From assembly GCA_013397865.1 (NCBI GenBank), contig VZTI01005559.1:1130124-1194123 (forward strand): 64,000 nt of DNA, read 5' to 3'. This DNA is from Struthidea cinerea (taxonomy: Eukaryota > Chordata > Aves > Passeriformes > Corcoracidae). Shown here one piece after another: positions 47,301 through 57,709 of the stretch; the first letter of the stretch is position 1, and each line of letters begins with the position of its first letter. A program made the position numbers and the translations under genes. The notes under the pieces were generated by a model, which was not told the origin of the DNA, did no database searches, and saw only the letters and a list, made by a program, of their open reading frames with translations.

Positions 47301-50300
47301 AGAGTATGCAAATGATGTATATTATTGGGCCTCTGTGGTTTGAAAACACACGCGCTCGCACACGCACTTACACACGATAACTGACAAAGCCCGTGAGGGA
47401 GTTTCATAACGGAGGGAAATATTGGGAAGGTTTTATCTGATAGCGTAAGGGAAGTCTGTTAAAACGCCTTTACTGCAGGCAGCAGGAATGAGAAGCCACC
47501 TGCAGAAGTCATACACCACCAGAGAAGGAAGCCTTGCTGGCTGCTTGCATAGCATCCAGGGATCTGCTGCACAGCCCGGATATTTTTTGGCTTTTTTAGT
47601 CTCCTGACAGCTTTGTGAGAGGCAGTGAGAGGAGCTCTCTTGCTTTTGCTTAGGTTTCAGGCTCGTGCCTTCATGAGGAATAAAGCCCTCAAGGTTTAAA
47701 AGCCAACGCAAGACAACACACGTCTTTGCGTTTCGCTGGTTCTGTCGTGTCTCCCTCGTGCTTGATTCCCTGCTCCATGACACAGTCAGTGTTTGCAGAT
47801 TATCTCTAATGCTTGTTTTTCCCTTTCTTTTCTTTTCTTTTTGTCATCTGACAGGGGGACCCCATACCCGAAGACATTTATGAGATTTTGGGTGGCGGCT
47901 CAGTGCGCTCCATCAGTGACCTCCAGCGTGCCCTGCGGATAGACTCCGTAGGTAAATCTCCTCTTCACCAAACACTCTTCTATTTTTAATTAAGTTTTTT
48001 TGGGGGGGGCTGGGAGGGGATATTCTGTTTTTCAGCAGGCACACTATCAACAGACTTTATTATAAATATAGGAACCATTCAGGAGCCAAGACCTGTCTGT
48101 TTACAGACTTAGTCCCCCTGAAACTTGTGGGAGTTAGAGGCAACTAGATGCTTTTTTAGATCTCCTAACTGTCTGGTCTGTTGAGGGACACTGGCTTCCA
48201 AGAATGGTAGGAGATGCGCAAGGTGAGTCCAAGGAACTGAGATCACCATTCTTCACCCTGGGAGATGCTCAGGCAGCAGGGCTTGAATTGGACAAGGATC
48301 AGTTTAAGAGGTGGCAGAATGGGAGGTGGAAATAGGGTGACAGAGGAGGAAAGGGCTGAGCGGGTTTCCAGGTTTAGCATCCACAAAAGGCCACGGGCTC
48401 CCGGAGACTCTTGGGAGGAGAGCAGCAGAGCACGTGTCCGTGGGTGAGATATGGGACAGGGGCTAAGTCAGGGTAGCGTCACTTCACCTCCTACCCGTAG
48501 ATAAGAGGTCCTGCATCCCCCGGGTCACTTGGCCAGGGCCGAGCGCAGGGAGCAGCGGGAGCGGCGAAGCGCGGAGGGGTCGGCACGTGTGGGAACTGGA
48601 GCACGCGCCACGGCGGCTGGGCCGGCCCAGGAATTTATTTATAAACGGTCTCTTCAGAGCAAATTCCTTTCTATTCTAACCCTGCTCCCGCCCGTCGTCC
48701 CCCAGCCCCCCCAGCTCGACTTCTCTCTCGTGTTTTGTCTGTTTTGAGCTTTGTAATCCTTGCCGAGACACTATCTACGGGGGAACAGAATTTCCTGCTT
48801 TTGTTTCCTATGCCAGTCCAACCACTGGCGCAGTCTCAAAAGCATTCCCGCTGCCTTTCAAAACGGCCCTGGAGGGGCAGGGGGGGAAAGCGAGGGGGAG
48901 GGCACCAGCTGCGTTCAGCTATTGTTTGTCTTAGAAAGAGGCGACCAGGCTCCCCACCACAGCCAGGGCCGCTCCCTGCCCTCACCAGTTCCCTCCTCCT
49001 TGTCCATGAGCCACACAATGGGGCAACTTCCAAAATTAGCCGTGCGGGATTGTCCCAGGCTGGTCGCCCCCGCCCCAAACGTCTTCAGTGCTGATCCCGG
49101 GTGTAGAAGGACAACCTAGAGGAGGAGGGACACGATTCTCAACAGATTTGTATTGAGTCAACAGTTGTTGCTATTTTTTTGCCCCCATTTCTCTCCTCTC
49201 ATCAACTCAACTTGTGCCCCAAAGGCAGCCCCCACCCTCGTTTGATAAAATGCCACAGGATGGAGGGGTCTGTGAGGAGCAGCTGAGAAGATGCATCCAG
49301 TCTGTCATGGCCTGGTGTCCAAGGAACAGATACATCTCTATCGTGGCTGTTAACCAGCCGCATGATTAAGAAACAAAATGGGCTTATCTTGTCGGCTCCA
49401 GAAGCCCAGGGGTATGAGAGGAGGCTGCAGAGCTTTGAGTCACTGGTTTCATTCCAGGTCCCAGACAGGAAAGGCTGGTCAGGGAAACAGAAAGTGGTGC
49501 TGTGAAGCTGTTTCTTTGTTGCACCCCGTGGCTCTCATCTGTTCCCAGGTACTGACTGAGGGGCATTGCCATTTGCTTGCCCTGTGAGGAATTAGCAAAT
49601 TAGCGTGTTAGCAAAATAATCCCAAAGTGGCTGGAGCTATTCCCTGTGCTGTCTGTGCACCCTGTGTGTGTCACAGCTGCTTCGCTCCACTGAATGCACA
49701 GGGAGCCAGAATGAGGCAGCTCCAGGAGGCAGATGGGCTGAGGCAGTGCTCTCCTGACCTTGGGCACTACTGCAGGCCCAGCAACAGAAGTGTGTAGAGT
49801 GGGAGTCATCTCCTTAACTGTGGTTGCCCACAAAGCAGTGGCTGCCCGTGTAAACCAGTCATCCAGACACCTTCTCTAGCCCAGAGAGAACTACAGGTCC
49901 TTCTAAAGCGTGATCCACCAGTTCTCATTTTGGGTGCCTGCCTGAGGGCGAGATGAACGGTGCCTAGAAGTGATCACACCTTTCCAGCCACTTTAAAGGG
50001 TGTCTGTCCGTCCACCTCACATGTAGGTGCTGACTTCTCATTGACAGGCACATGATTCCTGCTTTGTGAATGCAGCCTCTGTGCACGCATCCCAAATTCA
50101 TCAGCGACTGTTTGAGATCTGAGCAGAGAGCAAAGTCCCTGCTCCCCTTTATGAGAGAGCTGCACTAGGGCAGGGCTGAGGAAGAGAAATGGGACATGAT
50201 AGGTAAGGGAAATCTGCTCCACCACACATCTGATAAACAGAGATCTTCCACTGGCCCCTAATTCCCTTTAAGAAAATTGCTCCCTTGATGCTGACGTCCA

Positions 50301-53300
50301 TTCAGTTTCCTTCAGCTGCTAAAGCAGGTCGGAGAAGGAAAGAGCTGTGGCTGGGTGGGAGCTATCTTCGAGCGCAGCCATTGTCCTGAGCTCAGGAGGG
50401 GCTGCGTGTTGGAGTGCTCCATGGGGATTATGGGCATTTCTCTATTCAGCACTTCCTATGGGAAAAAGCAGTGGGGTGGGAGGGAACCGCTCAGGGCTGG
50501 CCTGAATGCTATCGGTCTTCCTCTCCCATTGCCGACTGAACCACCTCCAGATCCTGCCTCTTACCTTGGAGTAGTATAGAGGAAAAGTAATTTTAACTTT
50601 ATTTTTCTGTTCTTCTGTCATAAAGCTGCTCTAACCTAGAGCAGCTGAGGTGAGTTGGGAGAGAGAAAGCAAGCACCCCACCTACCACCCATCCCCCCCT
50701 TCACCTGCCCTCTCACCTCCCAACTCTCCCAGTCCCAAGCCATCACAGCAAGGCACCTCAGTGTTAAATACCAAGTGTTCTTGTCCCATCTTTGGTCCTT
50801 GACCATCGTTGGTGTTATCGTGGCCTCAGCTGGCCAATCTGAATCCCTCTGCTACTCCTCTCTGACACCAGAAAGTCCCGTATCTTTCTTGAGCTGGATT
50901 TTTCCTCTCCTAGACCTGGCTGGGTCCCCTCTTTCAGGATAGGCTTGTTGCTTTGAGCCGCCTAGTCTGAGCAAAGAGTGTCCGTGCCACAGCACAGCTG
51001 TGACCTTGCTTGTGGATTTACACCTAGCATGATGTCCTAGGTCCGTGGCTTATCCCATGTCCCTGCGCTTTGCCTGGTGATCTGAGCACCAGTGCCTTCT
51101 GTCTTCTCCTGCCTCTACCTGGTGCTATTAAGTTGTGTCTTACCCTTTGCAGAGCAGGACAGCTTGAGCCTGAACCTGAATGCAACTCAGCCTGATCAAA
51201 ACCCTGTGGCCCTGTCCCGAGAGCGACGAAGCCTAGGTGAGCTGGGGGTCTTGCACCTTGTGATTGTTGGGGCACTCACCTGAGCAGCCATGGGTGATCC
51301 AGATATGTGTCTGAGATCCAGATGTAGGGGTAGAGGTTATAGTGCGCCTGTATGTGTGGAGACATGAGAAGGAGGGTCTGGGCCTGGAGTAGGAGCTGGA
51401 TGTTACAGCCTGGGAGGGCAGGAGAGGGAGTCTGGACTTCTGTGCTCTGCTCTGCTTTAAATCCTGACGGTGCTTGTTTGCTCTAAAGTGTCATCTCCTG
51501 CCTGGGCTGCAGTGAGGAGCATCGTTGTACAGAGGCTGTCTCCACAGGGCACGGCTCTGTGTAGGGAGAGAGCTGGAGGGGTGCGAGAAAGAGAAGGCGC
51601 ACGTGTGCGTGTGCGTGTGCATGTGAGAGCCATGTGGGGTCCTTCTCTTGCAGCAGAGGTGGCCGAGGTGGGTTGGTGACAGCTGCAAAGCCCATTTCAT
51701 CCCCCGTTTCTCTCTTGGCCCTCCGCAGATGCTCTGGCAGCAGCAGAGACAGCTGTCCTGGCGGAGTGCAAGACGCGGGAGGTGGTCTTCGAGATCTCCC
51801 GCAGCATGGTGGACAGCACCAACGCCAACTTCGTGGTGTGGCCGCCCTGTGTGGAGGTGCAGCGCTGCTCCGGCTGCTGCAACAACCGCAACGTGCAGTG
51901 CCGCCCCACGCAGATCCGCGTCCGGCACGTCCAGGTGACCACCTCCCACTGCTCCCTCCTCCTGCACCCACCGCCAGCCCTGTGCCCCAGAGCCAAACCC
52001 GGGGCGGGTCTCAGGTGCTGGGCTCATGCAGCCGTCTGTCCCCTCTGCGCTGGCCACACAGCGCAGCAGCCGCTGGTGCGGGTGACGTCCGTGCCAGCTG
52101 CTGGAAGGGCTGGTGCTGTCCAGCAGCTGGGGACTGTCACCACGCAGAGCTACAGGGCACTGTCCCCAGCTGCAGCTCCACGCCACGGCCCTTCCTGTGG
52201 GTCGAGGCGGCCTTGTCTGCTGTGTTAGAGCAGAAGAAACAGGGTGCTTTCATCGCGGGAACTGGTTTTGATGCAAGAAGAGGAGGGTTAGCAGTGTCAG
52301 TCTCCATCCCCCCACCACTGCTGCAGCTTCTTTCTGAGACACGCACTGGAACAGCTTCTCTTTCTCAGCCCACAGTTACCTCCTGACCTGCTCCATCAGG
52401 CAGCAGACACCTGACAGCTAACCTCTTGCTCTGATCCTCCCCTCACAGCTACCAGTGATCTCCTCGCAGCTTCCTCCCAGACAGCTTGTTTAAAAATAAT
52501 ATTCATCCCATACTAATCCTCTGCCTGAGCCATAAGAGACTCCCCCAGGCAGGCAGTAGAGGTTGGCTGGGAGAGATTGTATTCACACACAGCCCTTTTC
52601 ATCAGGAAATTCCTTTCTCAGAAAAGCCAGGCTGAACGAGGAAAAAATGGGGGGGGGAGCAGGAGTTGTTTTTCTGGAAAAAAACAAGTGAGAGGTCAAA
52701 AGCCAGCCTGAAAAAGTGACCTGGAAATGGTTTCTTTGGGGACAGAGGTCTCTCTATTGTTTGGCTGGAAGTGTTTGTCTAGTGAGCAGCGTGTGGTCTG
52801 AAGCGTGTGGAGTGGGCTTTCAAGGAAAGATAAACAGCCTGGTTGCTTTGGCGCTGGCTGAGGGATGCTGCTGGGGGCAGTGGGTTTAGAGGAATTCCAT
52901 CCCAGATGCACAGCAGAGTGAGTATTTATAGCTTGCGGAGCACTTCAGGGAAAGCAGAGTTGTTAGATAAGCTGAGTGGGGTCAGGCCTGGCTGCTGCTG
53001 GAGTGGGAGGACCCCCTAGAAAGCTTGTGCCCTGTGGTGGGATGTGGAGCAATGAGTCTTCCCTCTGAGTCAGCACTGGTGGAGAGTCCGAGGGAATTTC
53101 CAGAGCACCGCCTTTCCCGTGAAACACAGAGCCGAGGGCTTCAGCCCTGCGAGTTATAAAAGAGCTTGAGACAAATTCAGACAGGCCTCAGCAGAGCTGG
53201 CGAGGCTGCGTTAGCTTCCTTCGGACCTGAGGTTTTCTCCTTTTGCCCTTCCTGTAGGTTCCTGTGGGAATTATCCTGGTTACCCCCAGGTCTCTGCCAT

Positions 53301-54312
53301 CGCATCTGTCAGAAACAGGCTAGCATGTCCTGCATGTTCCATGTTTCTGTCTCTGATCAACCAGTCATCCTGCTTAAGCACTGGAAATAGTTCGGAGCAG
53401 GGGCACCAACCGGAGACATCCAAGCTTGCCTGGTCTCGGTCTGCTCTGCTGCCATGCTCAGAGTTATCTCCCATACACACCACCCCTGAATCTGAACAGT
53501 GCTCTGTAAGCTGCCTTCTGACCCTTTAGGAAGAAAGCCAGGACTAAAGTGCACTGACACTGAGTAATTTTACAGTCTGGGAGCCGAAGCTGTATTAATC
53601 TTTTGCTTGCCTTCCTCTTGCAAACAGGTGAAGAAGATCGAATTTGTCCAGAGGAAGCCAAAATTCAAAAACGTCGTTGTGCCTTTGGAGGACCATGTGC
53701 AGTGTCGGTGTGAAGCCGTGTTCCGACCACCCCCCAGGAACATCCGTCCAGGGCCGCGTGAACAGAGACGTAAGGATCTTGGCATTAGTAGAATGAAGGG
53801 AGGTGTGAGAAGAGGGGCTGGGGAGAGAGAAAAGAGACCTCCACTGGTTTCATTCTGCTTAGCTCCAGTGAATCCCAAGGGCCTTCACTGGTTTATACCA
53901 GCTGAGGGACCTTTCCCAGGATGTCTGCCTGCCAGGAAGGGGCTGAAACTGAGGGAGAAGAAGGAGGGGAAGGTGAGAGGTGAGGGGAAGGGCACGGTGG
54001 GAAAAGGGAGAGGGCAGAGACGGTGGAGAACAGAGGAAAAGGAACAGAAGAACAGAAAAGAGGCCTTGTGGCCCTGCTGTTGCGGAGCTCTTTGTTGACA
54101 GTGTGTGGAGAAGGATATTTCAACAAGAGCCGTCTGCCCCTGGCTGTACAGACACTCTCCCCTCTGTTTTGGCAGGCTTGTCGCCGGCGTTCACCACAGC
54201 CGCTGTCTCACAGAGGCGGCGAGTACGCCGGCCGCCGGCACAGAAGAGGAAACATAAGAAGTACAAGCACGTCAACGATAAGAAAGTGCTGAAAGAAATC
54301 CTCATAGCATAG
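41350..54312 (+). CDS. PDGFB: Platelet-derived growth factor subunit B precursor, 240 residues
   Basis: A secreted disulfide-linked growth factor acting on PDGF receptors to recruit pericytes and smooth muscle cells. Coding exons are 41350-41406, 47855-47951, 51153-51236, 51729-51934, 53628-53769 and 54176-54312, all with AG/GT borders and continuous phase. Exon lengths 97 and 206 equal those of human exons 2 and 4. Residues 1-19 form a signal peptide (MNFGVVFAFILSLPLAR...). The propeptide has an N-glycosylation site (NAT, 61-63) and a furin-type RERR at 74-77, so the mature chain starts at Ser78. All eight cystine-knot cysteines are present (93, 120, 126, 129, 130, 137, 174, 176), within WPPCVEVQRCSGCCNNRNVQ and CRC. 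The basic C-terminal retention motif (QRRRVRRPPAQKRKHKK) is retained. The start was chosen by signal peptide and G at -3; upstream in-frame AUGs have weak contexts. Exons 1-2 are separated by a 6.4-kb intron containing a gap. Confidence 0.97.
41407..47854 (+). other. PDGFB: PDGFB intron 1
   Basis: A 6.4-kb intron from GTGAGT to a strong pyrimidine tract and ACAG. The first ~350 bases continue the CpG island and contain an assembly gap. No nested gene was recognised. A short duplication of CTTCCACC/CCACCAAAACT lies near 42440-42475. Near the 3' end is an octamer ATGCAAAT (47306-47313) in an AT-rich block (TATGCAAATGATGTATATTA) followed by a CA/CG-rich tract at 47345-47376, a possible intronic regulatory site. 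Confidence 0.8.
41520..41593. other. Assembly gap (74 N) in GC-rich start of PDGFB intron 1
   Basis: Ns run from 41520 to 41593 in a very GC-rich part of the CpG island about 110 bases after exon 1. Long open frames reported across it on both strands are artefacts of GC-rich sequence and the Ns. Confidence 0.98.
47952..51152 (+). other. PDGFB: PDGFB intron 2
   Basis: A 3.2-kb intron from GTAAAT to CTTTGCAG. It has a G-run at 48003-48009 and a CpG-rich stretch at 48530-48720 that includes GAATTTATTTATAAACGG (48630-48647). I saw no transposon, RNA gene or extra exon. Confidence 0.75.
51935..53627 (+). other. PDGFB: PDGFB intron 4
   Basis: A 1.7-kb intron between the exon that ends the CSGCCNNRNVQC block and the one starting VKKIEF. 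Reading through the donor gives open frames for ~450 bases on +, but acceptor and downstream exon homology show the exon ends at 51934. No repeat or RNA gene was recognised. Confidence 0.75.
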
Positions 54313-54345
54313 AAGTGCTGGCAGGGGAGAGAGAGCACAAGGCAG

Positions 54346-55551
54346 GTAACAGCAAGCTGCTTTTCCAGTCAGGAGGGTTGTCCTCCTGGGACACGGCATC
54401 TTAGACCCTTCCCACGCCACTGGCCACTCGTTCAGTATGGGGCTACTGCTGGACTAAACCTGCACTGAAGAACTAGGTTGGGTGCCAACATGTGCATTCT
54501 ATTTATGGAATTAAGGCTCTTTGCAAAGTTGGAATGATTATGCTGCAGCCATCCTTGCTCTCAGGCCCCACCCTCTCCTTTCTCTGCCTCCCTTCCAGGC
54601 AGAGAACAAGCCTGACTTCTCCCTACACCTAAATCCCCTCAGAGTCCATGTAATTCATCTCTTCTGTGGAGCAACTCCTGTTCTAGTTTCTTTATTGATT
54701 CTCCATTGAAAACAGAGAATTAATGTTGCTCTGGGGATCCCTTTTCCTTTTATTTCATTAGTTGAATTGGCAGAAAGACTGAAAAACAGCAACACTTTTG
54801 GTTCATCACTCTCCTAGCGGGAAGCCTATGTGCATGAGAAAGGTCATACTAGGGGAAAGGAGAACTGGAATCTCTGGCAAGAGACCTGGACTTTGTCAGG
54901 CCAGGGTCTGATTCTTCTCTCCATGACTTGTGTAAACAGGAGTAATTCCCTCATCATCAGAAGAATTTCACTGGTACCAGGGAAGGGAGACTAAGCCCTG
55001 GTTCCCCATCAGAGGAAAAGGTGCAGAAAAGAGGGAAAGAGTAGTCCGGGTGCAGATTGGTGGGAGCTGAATTTAAAGAGAGGCGACAGAGCTTGACAGG
55101 GAGAGCCCTGGCCCATGGCTCAGCAGTTCCAGCTCTGCTGCAGCCACTTGAATAAGCCCGGGCCAGTCACTTCACATTCACTTCCCCTCACCCCAGGAGA
55201 GGGGACAGCAGGCTTCCATGTGTGGCATTTCAGGAGCTGAGGACAAGGGGCACCGGGCAGTGTCTTGAGACTGGGATTCCCACGCTTAGCACTGTGAGGG
55301 CTCTGATTATCCCAGGATTCTCCTGGGCAGCCTAAAGTTCCCAGGGTAGAAATAATGCAAACCCATGCAAATCTCAGCTCTGGCTCAAGCTGTTCAGGGA
55401 AAAAAATAGAGGAGGTCAAAAGTCCTCCCAGGCTTCTAATCTGGCACTTTAGCAGAAATACTTCCAGAGGAGAAAAGGGGATAGGAGATGAGCTGCAGGG
55501 AGCAAAGGGTTACGTGTTCTAATGCTGTGTCTGGTTTTGTTTCACTTCCAG
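54346..55551 (+). other. PDGFB: Intron within the PDGFB 3' UTR
   Basis: A 1.2-kb intron with donor GTAACA at 54346 and acceptor CTTCCAG ending 55551. The exon junction is 33 bases after the stop codon, nearer than the 50-55 base rule for nonsense-mediated decay, so the normal mRNA should be stable. The same exon 6/7 arrangement is known in human PDGFB. Confidence 0.8.
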
Positions 55552-55727
55552 GTTTATTTAATATATTTGCTGTATTGCCCCCATGGGGTCCTTGGAATGA
55601 TAACTTTTCCTCTTTGTCCATCTGCCTCGACGTCTGATTCAGACAGCAATTGGTGCTTCCCTTTCCATCAGTGGACCTTCTCCCACCAAAGCCTCCCTTT
55701 CATTTATTAGCATAATTTTAAAGTTTT

Positions 55728-55763
55728 ACACACACACACACACACGAAAGGACAAGGATGACC

Positions 55764-55802
<39 letters not shown>
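55728..55802. repeat. (AC)n and (AT)n microsatellites in the PDGFB 3' UTR
   Basis: (AC)9 at 55728-55745 is followed after 21 bases by (AT)18 at 55767-55802. Both are simple dinucleotide tracts and likely polymorphic. Confidence 0.95.
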
Positions 55803-55806
<4 letters not shown>

Positions 55807-56385
55807 AAAGAACAAATTACAAATAAAACCGTCAATGCCAACAGCCACAACTTGCAATGAGAACAGGACAATTCCTTCCCTGCTACAGAGGACAGGATGG
55901 AAAATGTGAAAAGGAAAGCGGGTCCAATTTCTTCCGAGGGAAGGAGAAAAACAGATGGACGGGGGCCAGAAGGGGAATATTCTCCCTTTCCCTCGTGCTT
56001 CTGGTAAGGCTGGGGGGCCCAGCTGAGATCTACACTTGCACTGGACCTACCTTTTGGAAACAGGCGACTCTCAGATTGCGAGCGGCGACCAATGATGGAA
56101 AATGCACTAAGGACTTTTATCGCCCTACCTGGACAGATATATATTTTTAACGTGCGTGTGTATATTTTATTTTAAAAAAGAAAACCAAAAGGGGAAGCCA
56201 AAATAGGCCACTACTGAGGGTTAAAAAGACAAATGTAACAAAAGAATATTTCTGAAGTTTTGTGCTGTTTTGTNGCAGAATCGTCTCCACGCCCCCGGCC
56301 CCTGCCAAGGGGAGCCATCTTTGCACATGCTGGTGGAGAATTCAACTTTCCAGGCTCGGACTCAGATTATTTTTTAAATTCACTC

Positions 56386-56500
56386 TGTATGTGTGCGTGT
56401 GTATATGTGTGTGTGTGTGTATATATATATATACGTGTGCGTGCGTGTGCGTGTGTATGTGTATTTATACATACATATATAAATATATATATATATATGT
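56386..56500. repeat. Alternating purine-pyrimidine tract (TG/TA/CG) in the PDGFB 3' UTR
   Basis: A compound repeat of TG, TA and CG steps spans about 115 bases: GTATGTGTGCGTGTGTATAT at the left, a second CG-containing block at 56433-56460, then (AT)n to 56498. Such sequence can adopt Z-DNA or cruciform forms. A single N lies just upstream at 56274. Confidence 0.9.
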
Positions 56501-57709
56501 TCTTCAATGGATTTCATTGCCCAGTGGCAGGAAGCTCAGAGGCACGTGCATGCATTGGCTTCACTGGGCTGGCAGAAAAGCACACAGTTACGGCAACGTG
56601 CCTGCGAGGCCGGGGACGGGGCAGGCAGAGGCATCATCTGATCTCTCTCTTTCTTGTTACCCTTTTCTCTCACTCTGCACCCCACCTCCCCCCACCCAGC
56701 ACAACTTCCTTGCAGGAGGTGAAGTGGCACCACAACAAGACCAAGGACAGCCAAACTTAGAAGCATGACTTAATCTCAGTGAGCTGTCCTTGCCTGCTCT
56801 GTGGTCTTGAAAGCAGAATTATGTCATTCCCACGAGGTTTTTAACCCTTTCCTGGATGTCCCGCATATTATGCCTCCACTAATCTCTCCCTGCCAACGTC
56901 CCCACATCTCCCATCATTTTCCTCACATTTTCCCTCTCAAATTCCTTCTTGATCTTTACCCATTAGATGTTCCCAACCCACTTAGCTTGGAAGTTGATCC
57001 ATGATGTGGACAGCTCTGTGTAGGTATAGAGAAAGAAATGAGGATGGTCTTCACAGCTGGCAGCAGCCATCTGAGACATAAAGGAGCTCTTCTAAGTGAG
57101 GAGGACTCAGAGAACAACTGGAGGGTCAGTTGTAGAGTCCCTCCTGGGCCGCTGCCGGTCTTCGAGGAGCGAGGAGGACTGTGTGGGCAGGGGCTAGTTT
57201 TGCACAGGTAATAGTCAGTAACCATTAGCAGAATTGTTACATATGATGGGAATTCCCAGCATCACCTTGGAGTCAGGGTCTTTGATTGTGCTGTGCTGGG
57301 CACTGCAGTTATACATGAAGAAAACACCTGCCCAAAGCAATCACGCGGCGCTTCTCCCCTTGCACACACACCCCCCTATTGTGGGGCAAAACTCTGGAGG
57401 GAGATGGGGAAAGTAGCCAAAGCCACAGCCTGGGAGCTGTTACAAGTTGTGGAGAGACCCGGTCCTCACCTCCTGCAAGCCCAGAGCACTTCTCGTACCA
57501 CTGCCAAGGCAGCACATTGCTCCCTCCCTCCACCCCCAAGCCCTCAAGTCTTAAGACACTTTCTTTTCCTGTTCCAAAATCTGTTTCTTTTGGTTTGTAA
57601 ATAAGGTGAGGTTTTGTTTTATTTTATTTTAATTTTTTTGCCTTTTTTTTAATGTAAGATTAATTTATACTCAGTACTGTATTTAAAGTTGTAAAAAAAA
57701 AAAAAAAGA

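Larger units (their letters stand above)
54313..57700 (+). terminator. PDGFB: PDGFB 3' UTR, split by an intron; probable mRNA 3' end
   Basis: The stop codon exon continues to 54345 (GGCAG followed by GTAACA). Non-coding exon 7 begins at 55552 after CACTTCCAG. Its first ~50 bases (GTTTATTTAATATATTTGCT, then GTATTGCCCCCATGGGGTCC) match the human PDGFB last exon as I remember it. The UTR runs to about 57695, ending in GTATTTAAAGTTGT and an A-run. No canonical AATAAA precedes that end, but one lies at 55822-55827 and could give a shorter form. The extent is inferred from similarity and the A-rich end, with the terminus the least certain part. Confidence 0.75.

Noticed and set aside
51491..52186. 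231-residue minus-strand open frame over PDGFB exon 4
   Set aside because: Antisense shadow of a conserved GC-rich exon and its flanks; no homology.
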